From NCBI RefSeq assembly GCF_002632755.1, contig NZ_NJAK01000004.1, positions 1 through 15,501 on the forward strand: 15,501 nt of DNA, read 5' to 3'. A model generated the notes under the pieces. It ran no database searches. It saw only the letters and a list, made by a program, of their open reading frames with translations, and was not told the DNA's origin. Position 1 is the first letter of the stretch, and the number at the start of each line of letters is the position of its first letter. Position numbers and translations under genes: made by a program. Below, piece by piece: positions 5,044 through 11,891 of the stretch. The DNA is from Xenorhabdus ishibashii. GTDB taxonomy: Bacteria; Pseudomonadota; Gammaproteobacteria; Enterobacterales; Enterobacteriaceae.

Positions 5044-7755
5044 TTATTCTTCTATTTCATCAGTGGAATACATCAGCACATAATACTTACGGGGTGAGCC
5101 GTTGTGCTTCATGCCTTGCACCTTAAAGCCACCATTTGCGGCCTTTCTTAGCATCCCTGATTCAGCGAGAACCCGCGCAAACATCTTCGTATCGAACGTT
5201 TCTGATACCTCATTCTCGAACACATCTGGGAATGTGTAGAAATGGATAAGGCCGGCATTATTGGGGATATCGCTGGTATCTTTTCGGTAGCCTGCAAGGT
5301 TAGAAATAGTGGCATGATCATAGGTGTACGGTTCTGGTGCATACCGACTCAATCCAAAACGGTCTAAAAATGCCTCGGTTTGTTCCCGTATCTGTTGGTG
5401 TTCTTTATTGGCAGTACCAAATTCAGCCACCCACGCATTAAAGCAGTGTTGAATTGCGTCTCTGCTTTCCTGTTCTGTCCATCCGGTGAGATGCGTCGCT
5501 GCAATAAGTGCCCCCTCTAAGATGGCGAACCGTTCTGCCACGCGGGGAAGTTGTGCCCCAGCGCCTTTGGGGATCAACCCATTCCAGCGGATTTTGGCTT
5601 CTTCAATGGTGTTTCTCGTTGCTTTTTGATGCTGAGTCAGATATTCACACCATACCCGCCCAATAGCCCCATGATTGTCAGCAATGGCTTTTTCGATTGC
5701 CTTAGCGTGTTCTCTGGCATCCTGATAACCATGTAAAACAGTCGGGCTACTGAACGGAATATTCAGCAACCGGACAAGCTGGCCTGCTTTCATGCGCTTG
5801 CCCTCACTTCTGACAAACGTATCAAGATCGACCTCGCCAGTACTGATAGCTATCGTTTTAAACTGGAGAATGTCACGGTTGCCGCCACCTCTTGCCCCTT
5901 GTAACTTGCCTTTGCCGTTAAACAGCGCATAAGACGCATTAGCCACATCTTTAACCGATGATCCCTGCCCGACTTCATCAAGAGGTAACAGGTTGTTATT
6001 ATGGGCGGCGGCTTCATTAATCAATCCCAATGTAGTTGCAAACCACGTTAAACGCATGGCAGACGGCTCACCAAAGACACTACAGCCGACGCTTTGCGCG
6101 GTGGTTTTCCCTGCGGTGCTCTGGTCATAAAAGTGAACCCCAAAGCCATCATCACGCAATAAACCGATAACCGGGGAAGCTAACGCAGCCGCAATGGACA
6201 GCATCATAAAGGGATTGCCTTTGGCTAATTTGGCTACTGAGTCACGCCAGCTTTCAGGCGTTCCTGCCACGGTATACCCGCGTATTGATGATGTTCTGCC
6301 ACAAAAGATAACGGACTTCTCTGGAGTGCCAATCACCTCGCCCGTTGGGAAGATGTAAGCCCCATGCTGCCAGCCTGTTGAGTGGGTAATGTGCCAGTCG
6401 GTTTTTTTAGCACAGCGTTGTAACCAATCCGATAGCGTGTGACGTAAAAAAGGTTTAGTGGCAATATTCAATCCTGCGGCTTTGAGCTGTCGCCAGCCTT
6501 CATTTGCGCCAACATCACCTGTTTTCACTGCCTCAGTGTAAGTTGTCCCGTCTTCTTCCCACTGGATAATCAGATAAAATTCAATATCATCACGACCGCG
6601 CCCGATCACCTTCATTGAGTCACTGAGCCATTGCTCATGGTTGATAATTTCGCCGCTCTCTTTGTCCACCTTTGGCGTAACGTAATAAATTCCGTTTTTA
6701 CGCTCATCAATAAAGGGCTTTAACGGATCACGCTCTTTTGTCCGGTGTTCGTCCAGATTAATGACGATTGATTTTGATACTGACATATTCTCCCCCACCT
6801 GATACAACCCTTCACTGAATGCCTGTTTTGCTGCCTCGATACCGTGATGCTGGCGATAATCGTCCCAATCAGCCTTGTGCTCTGTTGGCGGTAACGCTAC
6901 CCACCCATTAATAGCCTTAGCGGTCTTCTCGGCTGCAATCTTGCCGACGTTCTTCTTGGGCTTACCTTTGTCGTCCAGTTCTTCCGGTGAGTGCCAATCA
7001 TTGTCAGCCGCCAGAATGATTTTTACTGTTGGCCACCGCTCTCTGATCTGTTTAGCCACAGTCGGTAAATTTCCTTCATCAATAGCAGCCAGCACCAAGC
7101 CCTCATGCAATTGGTCGACCGTTAAGGCCGTTGCATAGCCCTCAGCAATAATGATCGTGTCCGGCGTTCCAATTACGGGCGATAAGGGGATAAAGCTCCC
7201 CTTTTTCTTCGAGCCGGGGACAAAGCGCTTTTCACCACTCGGCTTAATGACCTGCGCACCGGTGATTGTGCCGTCCAGTGCCTGAATGACCAGCAACAAC
7301 GAACCGTCTTTCAGTAGCTTCTGATTGGGACATTGCAGCCCCTTTTGAGTCAGGTAGTCGGATTGTCCGATAGTGGATTGAGCCACCAGCTTGTTAACTT
7401 TCTCGGTGATGGGTTGAGCCTCTGATTTTAGCGCCTCCTTTCTGGCGGGCTTGGGTTCTGGTAAGGGAAGCAACAACGCCTCAGAAACCACCTTAGCCGC
7501 TTCAATTACCGTGATACCTTTGACCTTCATCAGTAAATCAAAGCCATCGCCGTGATTCGGGTTATCACACTGGCGACAATGCCAGTCACCGTTACCGTGA
7601 TCGTCTATGAAGTGAAAACGGTCAGTACCGCCACAGATAGGGCAAGCACCATGCTTACCCTTTGCTGGAACATCCACCCCACAAGCAGACAACAAACCTT
7701 GCCATTGCCCTTGCGCCGCTGCTTTCACCGACCGAATATCAATATGACTTACCAT
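5044..7755 (-). CDS. P4-alpha-like primase-helicase (zinc ribbon, Toprim, DUF927)
   Basis: A 903-residue replication protein. Residues 38-63 form a P4-type primase zinc ribbon (CPIC at 38-41, WHCRQC with C60 and C63). A Toprim domain follows, with IIIAEGYATA at 201-210 and AADND at 249-253. From about residue 343 comes a DUF927 helicase-like domain with a Walker A motif DQSTAGKTT (544-552, K550) and a Walker B motif LLPLDE (589-594). It should synthesise primers and unwind DNA at the adjacent iteron region. The gene overlaps the preceding small gene by seven bases. A strong ribosome site precedes an internal ATG for M324, exactly at the Toprim/DUF927 boundary, suggesting either a fusion of two ancestral genes or a second, helicase-only product. 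Confidence 0.93.
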   Translation of the reverse strand: MVSHIDIRSVKAAAQGQWQGLLSACGVDVPAKGKHGACPICGGTDRFHFIDDHGNGDWHCRQCDNPNHGDGFDLLMKVKGITVIEAAKVVSEALLLPLPEPKPARKEALKSEAQPITEKVNKLVAQSTIGQSDYLTQKGLQCPNQKLLKDGSLLLVIQALDGTITGAQVIKPSGEKRFVPGSKKKGSFIPLSPVIGTPDTIIIAEGYATALTVDQLHEGLVLAAIDEGNLPTVAKQIRERWPTVKIILAADNDWHSPEELDDKGKPKKNVGKIAAEKTAKAINGWVALPPTEHKADWDDYRQHHGIEAAKQAFSEGLYQVGENMSVSKSIVINLDEHRTKERDPLKPFIDERKNGIYYVTPKVDKESGEIINHEQWLSDSMKVIGRGRDDIEFYLIIQWEEDGTTYTEAVKTGDVGANEGWRQLKAAGLNIATKPFLRHTLSDWLQRCAKKTDWHITHSTGWQHGAYIFPTGEVIGTPEKSVIFCGRTSSIRGYTVAGTPESWRDSVAKLAKGNPFMMLSIAAALASPVIGLLRDDGFGVHFYDQSTAGKTTAQSVGCSVFGEPSAMRLTWFATTLGLINEAAAHNNNLLPLDEVGQGSSVKDVANASYALFNGKGKLQGARGGGNRDILQFKTIAISTGEVDLDTFVRSEGKRMKAGQLVRLLNIPFSSPTVLHGYQDAREHAKAIEKAIADNHGAIGRVWCEYLTQHQKATRNTIEEAKIRWNGLIPKGAGAQLPRVAERFAILEGALIAATHLTGWTEQESRDAIQHCFNAWVAEFGTANKEHQQIREQTEAFLDRFGLSRYAPEPYTYDHATISNLAGYRKDTSDIPNNAGLIHFYTFPDVFENEVSETFDTKMFARVLAESGMLRKAANGGFKVQGMKHNGSPRKYYVLMYSTDEIEE
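6784..6799 (-). promoter_or_regulatory. internal ribosome binding site for a DUF927-only product
   Basis: GGTGGGGGAG followed by AAT and an in-frame ATG (6786-6784, codon 324) lies at the junction between the Toprim and DUF927 regions. It is purine-rich and better than most start sites in the window, though the spacing from its last GGAG to the ATG is short. Initiation here would give a protein of about 580 residues. Expression is not proven. Confidence 0.45.
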
Positions 7756-8060
7756 TTTGGGAATCCCTCGCGGTGATGGATTTCAAACTGAGCGTTTTGC
7801 TGCGTGTCATTCAGGGCTTCGGCAATTCGGGGCAGGTACATCAGGGCTTCACCGATACGGCGTAAATCCTCCCTTGCCTGACGATTGTCATAGTTTTCGT
7901 TATCAACTGACCAGAAAGCCATTTCCCCCATTGCAGACATTGCCGCCATCACGCTACTCAATGCCCCTTCGGAGTTTTTGCGCAGATCTTTGAGTTCTTC
8001 GGTGCTCAGGTCGTTAAAGCTGGTGCGTACCAAATGTTTATAGATATCAGACATGATCAT
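7749..8060 (-). CDS. small hypothetical protein of the primase operon
   Basis: A 103-residue protein, with a likely better start two codons in (ATG at 8052-8054, MSDIYKHLV) because AGGGAG is then about nine bases upstream. It is predominantly helical: FNDLSTEELKDLRKNSEGAL, SSVMAAMSAMGEMAFWSVD, and ARED LRRIGEALMYLPRIAEAL. The pattern is amphipathic and no transmembrane segment or catalytic motif is evident. Such small helical proteins often precede alpha-like primases in P4-like elements, but I cannot name its function. It overlaps the DUF4222 gene stop by three bases upstream and the primase start by seven bases downstream, so it is part of one tightly coupled operon. Confidence 0.75.
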   Translation of the reverse strand: MIMSDIYKHLVRTSFNDLSTEELKDLRKNSEGALSSVMAAMSAMGEMAFWSVDNENYDNRQAREDLRRIGEALMYLPRIAEALNDTQQNAQFEIHHREGFPKW

Positions 8061-8227
8061 GCTCTCCCTGCGTAGGTGTATTCTTTAGTGAATCGGCTTA
8101 ATGGCATGGTGCACGGGGTGTGATAACCATCACGGACAAAGGTCACGCGATTAAAGGCGACTGACAGCACTTGTACGGCTTCCCCGTTCTTATGGGTGTA
8201 ATAGTCATGGGGGGCTGGGTTACGCAT
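8057..8227 (-). CDS. DUF4222 family protein
   Basis: A 56-residue protein, MRNPAPHDYYTHKNGEAVQV and onward, ending YTYAGRA. It has the DUF4222 layout: a short strand-rich core (GEAVQVLSVAFNRVTFVRDG) followed by a conserved C-terminal segment 'MPLSRFTKEYTY'. Function of the family is unknown; members are common in lambdoid phages and enterobacterial satellites. The ATG is preceded by AGGGGGTG and overlaps the end of the Icd-like gene by eight bases; its TGA overlaps the next ATG. The tight overlaps on both sides support it as a true gene despite its small size. Confidence 0.8.
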   Translation of the reverse strand: MRNPAPHDYYTHKNGEAVQVLSVAFNRVTFVRDGYHTPCTMPLSRFTKEYTYAGRA

Positions 8228-8468
8228 GATTCACCCCCTGAACGGTAGACATATCGCTACAGTTGAAAGGAGTATCGATACCGATATCCCATGCTTGACG
8301 GGAAACGAATATCAGCGAGGACATGCCAGCCAGTAGACGGGCTTCAACTTCACTATCCGCCAGCACAGTGATAAGGCGCGCCGGATGAATATCCACCAAT
8401 CGCTGAGTGCCTGATGCAATTAGGAATGTAAATTTAAGGCGAGTTTGGTTATGCTGTGGGGTATCCAT
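8220..8468 (-). CDS. Icd-like (host cell division inhibitor-like) family protein
   Basis: An 82-residue protein with the pattern of the P4 Icd-like family: a short polar start, then LKFTFLIASGT, HPARLITVLADSEVEARLLA and LIFVSRQAW. The name of the family comes from P4, whose small product blocks host division; that this homologue does so is not shown here. The ATG (8466-8468) has a good ribosome site, AAAGGAGT, eight bases upstream. It is the first gene of the leftward replication operon and lies divergently from the ribbon-helix-helix regulator, with 129 bases between them. The leader carries an inverted repeat, GCCTCGA and TCGGGGC around 8502-8529. Confidence 0.75.
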   Translation of the reverse strand: MDTPQHNQTRLKFTFLIASGTQRLVDIHPARLITVLADSEVEARLLAGMSSLIFVSRQAWDIGIDTPFNCSDMSTVQGVNHA

Positions 8469-8494
8469 AGCGTAAGACTCCTTTACGTTTTTGG

Positions 8495-9382
8495 TTAGAC
8501 GCCTCGATAGTGTTGTAGCACTTCGGGGCGTTGTTGTTTTTGGTCTACACTTGTCATACACTTGATGTATAAGTCCAATATAAACAGGAGTAAACAAGTG
8601 TCAACCATTAAAATATCAGGAAAGGGAAATAAGCAAATCGCGTTAAGAGTAGAACCATCCCTTGAGCAAGGAATAAAAGCAGCGTTAGCCCAAGATGGTG
8701 ACGCTTCTGTATCTGCATGGATAAAGAGAATTATCCGTAAAGAGTTGCAATCTCGCGGCATTGAACAATAACTAACCGACCGACAATAAGTCCGGTGGTT
8801 AACCGAATGAATATCTTTCACTTGGTTGACTGACTCGAAATAATCATAGTAGTTAACCAATTGATTTATCTCATGACGCAAAGACGCGTGATCCCAAAGG
8901 GTAGCATTCGCCGTGCTATCCTTTTCTTTTTGCACTCCACTAAATGATGACTGCAAAGTTTGCGCGTCGCTAAATGATACGCGCATATTATGACCAGACT
9001 GCATATTTGCAGTGCGATTAGATATCAATGGGTTAAGCAGCCACCCCGAAATAATCGGGGAGCCTCCCAAACTACGACCAAACGCCAATCTGACGGTCAG
9101 CGGGGAAATCAATGAGTTACTGAGGTGTCCGAAAATATTCGCATACCCATCAGCGAAATATTTCTCCGATTGGAACTGAGCGAAAAGTTTCTCTGAGTGA
9201 CCAGCCAAAGTGAGGACTACGGTATTCTTCGAGGTCACTGAGTTAATGACCTCGGTAACGGGACTCCTTAAACTAAAGGAATTCCTATAGTTAATTTTTC
9301 CCCGACTTGAGGTTAATTGTTCAATATTTGGTCTTTGATTCCCCCGTTTCGGGGGAACAGAGAGTGCTTTATGACCGCTCAT
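8495..9382 (-). CDS. long open frame over hairpin array, possibly Ash-like
   Basis: A 295-codon frame starting at ATG (9380-9382), with an excellent ribosome site (GGAGG, eight bases upstream) embedded in the end of the Rha-like gene. The first ~200 residues contain short internal repeats: SEKLFAQ/SEKYFAD and VSFSDAQ/SSFSGVQ. Several match DNA hairpins, so the amino acid repeats may be by-products of DNA or RNA structure. The position, between a Rha-like gene and the Icd-like gene, is where P4-like elements often carry genes annotated 'ash'; I cannot confirm homology. The last ~90 codons run antisense over the ribbon-helix-helix gene and operator, so the real product, if any, may be shorter or the frame may be an RNA with a spurious ORF. 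Confidence 0.35.
   Translation of the reverse strand: MSGHKALSVPPKRGNQRPNIEQLTSSRGKINYRNSFSLRSPVTEVINSVTSKNTVVLTLAGHSEKLFAQFQSEKYFADGYANIFGHLSNSLISPLTVRLAFGRSLGGSPIISGWLLNPLISNRTANMQSGHNMRVSFSDAQTLQSSFSGVQKEKDSTANATLWDHASLRHEINQLVNYYDYFESVNQVKDIHSVNHRTYCRSVSYCSMPRDCNSLRIILFIHADTEASPSWANAAFIPCSRDGSTLNAICLFPFPDILMVDTCLLLFILDLYIKCMTSVDQKQQRPEVLQHYRGV
8546..8570. promoter_or_regulatory. divergent control region with operator-like repeats
   Basis: Between the Icd-like gene and the ribbon-helix-helix gene, TACACTTG occurs twice in direct orientation (8546-8553 and 8557-8564), 11 bases apart, and ATACA/TGTAT (8556-8560 and 8566-8570) form an inverted repeat overlapping the second copy. Tandem half-sites about one helical turn apart are how Arc/MetJ-type dimers bind, so autoregulation by the adjacent regulator is likely. 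Exact promoter hexamers are ambiguous. Confidence 0.45.
8598..8771 (+). CDS. Arc-like ribbon-helix-helix regulator
   Basis: The only convincing plus-strand gene. A 57-residue protein starting at GTG (8598-8600), chosen because AGGAG lies seven bases upstream. After a short basic start comes the strand KQIALRVEP, then helix LEQGIKAALAQDG, then SVSAWIKRIIRKELQSRG, the ribbon-helix-helix arrangement of small Arc/CopG repressors, which bind DNA as dimers with the strand in the major groove. It is divergent from the replication operon and probably represses it and itself. A longer start at 8562 exists but would cover the operator-like repeats and lacks a ribosome site. A weak hairpin follows at 8774-8800. 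Confidence 0.8.
   Translation: MSTIKISGKGNKQIALRVEPSLEQGIKAALAQDGDASVSAWIKRIIRKELQSRGIEQ
8774..9355 (-). ncRNA. hairpin-dense tract 1 (candidate structured or regulatory RNA)
   Basis: At least ten short inverted repeats in 580 bases. Clear ones (plus coordinates): CCCCCG/CGGGGG 9341-9355; CGAGGTCA/TGACCTCG 9230-9254; CCCCGA/TCGGGG with loop AATAA 9044-9060; ACTGCA/TGCAGT 8998-9013; GCGCGT/ACGCGC 8962-8984; TTTGCA/TGCAAA 8929-8957; a ten-base stem with one mismatch at 8822-8860; a bulged stem at 8774-8800. The two at 8929-8957 and 8962-8984 share the loop sequence CTAAATGAT but have unrelated stems. The position upstream of the Icd-like replication operon parallels the P4 leader, which controls immunity through small RNA; that comparison is inference. 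Confidence 0.45.
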
Positions 9383-9386
9383 CAAA

Positions 9387-10076
9387 TTAGCCTCCAATGC
9401 GCCCTGTAGGGTTCATTAGTGTTGCGAACAGCTCAATACGGCGGCTTACTTCCCTCAGTGCTTGTGTTGGTGATTGCCCTGCATTCCTTGCATCTTGAAA
9501 AGCAGCCTGTTCAATCTTCTGAATACAGACAAGTAATCCTAACTGTTGCTCATCTGCGTTCTGGCGTTCACCATCCAGTAAACCCGCAAAGCGATTCTCA
9601 GTACGAGCAAGGTTGATGTAATGGTGACGTTCTGCGCCCAGATCACGTAAAGCATCACGGGATTCATGATAGTTAGGCAGATATTCACGACGTATAGGTT
9701 CAGCAGCTCGCTTCTTAGCAAAGGCTTTTGTTACATCCAGCTTAAACTGAACCATCAGATCATGATCACGCCCTCTAATAAGTCGGCACATAAAGTCGAA
9801 CTGGTCTTCATTGAGCAAGGCGTATTTATGCTTACGTTCACCAAGTTGCTCAGTATTTAATCGCTCCGTTTGAAACGGAAGGATTCCAAACTGCCTTAAA
9901 TTCTTAGTGTTCTTCCTAATTAATTCATAAAGGCTCTTATGCTGAATTCCGATGCGCTTAGCAAACAGGCGTGAATCAATTCTCGATTCAGTTCTATGCT
10001 GAACCAAAATAAGCTCTTGGCTGTTTTCAGTGTGAGCAAGTCCCTGACCATTTAAGGCCATATTTTTAGATGTCAT
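9387..10076 (-). CDS. Rha-family phage regulatory protein
   Basis: A 229-residue protein whose residues ~30-120 match the Rha pattern: SRIDSRLFAKRIGIQHKSL, LIRKNTKNLRQFGILPFQTE, then KYALLNEDQFDFMCRLIRGR and MVQFKLDVTKAF. The domain is a winged-helix-like DNA-binding unit found in lambdoid phages and satellites, where it influences host-factor-dependent growth or acts as an antirepressor. The C-terminal ~100 residues are helical and charged and may mediate oligomerisation; I do not recognise them. The ATG is preceded by AGGGTAG; a second ATG six codons in is possible. The gene follows the AlpA pair by 19 bases and its end contains the ribosome site of the following long frame, so all three are probably one transcription unit. 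Confidence 0.8.
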   Translation of the reverse strand: MTSKNMALNGQGLAHTENSQELILVQHRTESRIDSRLFAKRIGIQHKSLYELIRKNTKNLRQFGILPFQTERLNTEQLGERKHKYALLNEDQFDFMCRLIRGRDHDLMVQFKLDVTKAFAKKRAAEPIRREYLPNYHESRDALRDLGAERHHYINLARTENRFAGLLDGERQNADEQQLGLLVCIQKIEQAAFQDARNAGQSPTQALREVSRRIELFATLMNPTGRIGG

Positions 10077-10094
10077 ATTTCTACCCTGTCTTAA

Positions 10095-10376
10095 TTAATT
10101 TGATTTTCGGCTATAGGGGTTATTTACGTTCTCTACTGTTGGAGGATTACGTACCCACCACAAAACATCACTTAATAACCATGAGACGGAATTACGCCCC
10201 AATGGAACGCGTTTAGGAAATTTACCTTCTTCCTCTAATACCCAACGACGAGAACGCGATAAACTGGAAAGATGCTCACATTCTTTTTCCCTGATTCGAC
10301 GATCATATTTCTCGCCATACTCATTTAAAATTGATTGTCGTTCTTGTGGTGTCGGTGATGTAAACTTCATTGCCAT
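10095..10376 (-). CDS. AlpA-family transcriptional regulator (second copy)
   Basis: A 93-residue protein with the AlpA winged-helix pattern at residues ~27-78: RRIREKECEHLSSLSRSRRW, VLEEEGKFPKRVPLGRNSVSW and LLSDVLWWVRN. The N-terminal 25 residues and the tail (ENVNNPYSRKSN) are extra to the fold. AlpA proteins activate excision or late genes in P4-like elements and PICIs. The ribosome site GGAG is 11 bases before the first ATG, a rather long spacing; another ATG lies two codons in. The gene starts just 14 bases after the T-tract of an intrinsic terminator that follows the first AlpA gene, so its transcription may depend on readthrough or antitermination. Confidence 0.85.
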   Translation of the reverse strand: MAMKFTSPTPQERQSILNEYGEKYDRRIREKECEHLSSLSRSRRWVLEEEGKFPKRVPLGRNSVSWLLSDVLWWVRNPPTVENVNNPYSRKSN

Positions 10377-10390
10377 ATTTTTATATTCTC

Positions 10391-10418
10391 CAAAAACAAA
10401 AACCCCGCGAGCGAGGTT
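10391..10418 (-). terminator. intrinsic terminator between the two AlpA genes
   Basis: On the minus strand AACCTCG (10418-10412), loop CTCG and CGGGGTT (10407-10401) make a stem with one G-T pair, followed by TTTGTTTTTG. The structure should stop most transcription coming from int and the first AlpA gene. Confidence 0.8.
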
Positions 10419-10444
10419 ATTATTAATTTAAATGATGTTTAATT

Positions 10445-10669
10445 TTATTCTGGCTTCCAAGTGCCTTTTATCCATGCCTGAATTTCAGACAATCGATAAA
10501 CTTTAGTTTGTGGACCTATCGTTATTTTTAAAGGAAACTTGCCATTTTTTTCAAGATATGACCTGTGTCTTCTTCCTAATGAGGTTAACCATTCACACTC
10601 TTCTTCTCTAATTAGTCTATCAAGTTCATCTGAATATTCTAATTCTTCACGAGTGAATATATGTATCAT
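10445..10669 (-). CDS. AlpA-family transcriptional regulator (first copy)
   Basis: A 74-residue protein with the AlpA/MerR-like helix-turn-helix: DRLIREEECEWLTSLGRRHR, SYLEKNGKFPLKITIGPQTK and VYRLSEIQAWIKG. Length and layout are typical of AlpA, which in P4-like elements and PICIs regulates int/excision and is often adjacent to the integrase gene. The start overlaps the last 23 bases of int, with GAGGA about nine bases upstream, implying coupled translation. It shares the GKFP-x-x-x-x-(I/L)G signature with the second copy but the two are diverged overall, so the pair is not a recent duplication. Confidence 0.88.
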   Translation of the reverse strand: MIHIFTREELEYSDELDRLIREEECEWLTSLGRRHRSYLEKNGKFPLKITIGPQTKVYRLSEIQAWIKGTWKPE

Positions 10670-11873
10670 TTTCTATTTCCTCCTCAATTAAAGAGTCTAA
10701 ATAATTCACCCACCAGTAGAGTGCATTTCTTTTTTGTTCAATATATTGACTTCGATTATATATTCCAGAGACTCCATTGAGTGAATGGCCTAATAGTTGT
10801 TCAACCACGTTATGTTCAAATCCGTTATCACTGAGTATGGTAGCAAACACTCTTCGTATATCGTGCGCTGTCCACTTTTCTTTGTGGTTTAATCTTTTCC
10901 ATATTTTCGCAATAGTCACACTTGCCGTACATTGTTTGACATCAAAGCCAATGACATATTCTCTCTTTTTTGTTGATTGGTTCAATAACAACAACCAGTT
11001 TTTAAAATTACTGGGGATCGGTCTGATTATTTCCCTGCCATTTTTACTGTGCTCTGGCGGCACTCTCCATATATTGTTTGAAAAATCCCATTCATCCCAT
11101 TTCGATAGACGTATTTCGGAAAGCCTACACCCAAAAACGATTAAAAACCGAAGAATAATTCTGTTTTCGTGAGACATAATGTGGTTATCATATTCTTTAT
11201 TTATATAGAGCCATACATCACGTAATTCATCATTAGTTAACACTCTGTCTCTTCTATTAGCTTTTTCACCCACATCACCAACATCCAAATCATCTATCTC
11301 ATGGCTAATTGCATATTTTCTTACTCGGCAAAATTTCAATGCCTGTTGTGAGATTTTCAAAAGAGATCCCGCTTGCACTGGTGCATTCTCTTTAATTTTA
11401 TCAAAGCATCTAATCCACATTGATAATGTGCATTCATTTAATGGAATATTTCCAATCTCTGAGTAAATATGTTTAGAAAAACAACCTCTAATATAGATTG
11501 CTGCTTTTCGTTTATTGGTGGCATAATTATTGAGCCAATATTCTATGGCATCTTTCACGGTGACAGGTTTTAACGTATCTTCTTTTATTATTTTTATTTG
11601 TATTCGTGGATCTTTCCCTTTAGCTAACCATGCCCTGCATTTATCTCTTTGCTCTCTTGCAACTTTAAGGCTTAAATCGGGGTATTTACCCAATGTTAAC
11701 CATATCGGCGCACTTTCACGCCCATACAGGCGGTAGAAGAAAACAAAGCTGATTGTCCCTTGTTTACTTAATCTGATTGATAACCCGTTCCCGTCCGCTA
11801 TCGTCTGCTGTTTTTCAACAGGTTTACCGTACAAGGATTTGAGCTTTTTATCACTGAGCTTGTTTACAGCCAT
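10647..11873 (-). CDS. int: P4-type tyrosine recombinase (integrase)
   Basis: A 408-residue integrase. The N-terminal ~95 residues form the DUF4102/arm-binding domain (LSDKKLKSLY, IADGNGLSIRLSKQGTISFV, WLTLGKYPDLSLKVAREQRD). A SAM-like core-binding domain covers ~100-200. Catalytic residues are visible: R250 in VFGCRLSEIRL, K277 in EHSKNGR, H337 and R340 in HDIRR, H363 in LLGHS, and nucleophile Y372 in GIYNRSQY. It should integrate and excise the element at a host attachment site, commonly the 3' end of a tRNA or other conserved gene, none of which is seen in the window. The start ATG follows about 365 bases of AT-rich non-coding DNA with dyad repeats that may be integrase or excisionase sites. 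Codon use looks more AT-rich than the head genes. Confidence 0.95.
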   Translation of the reverse strand: MAVNKLSDKKLKSLYGKPVEKQQTIADGNGLSIRLSKQGTISFVFFYRLYGRESAPIWLTLGKYPDLSLKVAREQRDKCRAWLAKGKDPRIQIKIIKEDTLKPVTVKDAIEYWLNNYATNKRKAAIYIRGCFSKHIYSEIGNIPLNECTLSMWIRCFDKIKENAPVQAGSLLKISQQALKFCRVRKYAISHEIDDLDVGDVGEKANRRDRVLTNDELRDVWLYINKEYDNHIMSHENRIILRFLIVFGCRLSEIRLSKWDEWDFSNNIWRVPPEHSKNGREIIRPIPSNFKNWLLLLNQSTKKREYVIGFDVKQCTASVTIAKIWKRLNHKEKWTAHDIRRVFATILSDNGFEHNVVEQLLGHSLNGVSGIYNRSQYIEQKRNALYWWVNYLDSLIEEEIENDTYIHS

Positions 11874-11891
11874 CTACTAAACCTTTTCATT

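Noticed and set aside
8495..9382. Retron or diversity-generating retroelement
   Set aside because: No reverse transcriptase is encoded anywhere in the window, and the variation is not adenine-specific template/variable repeat variation.
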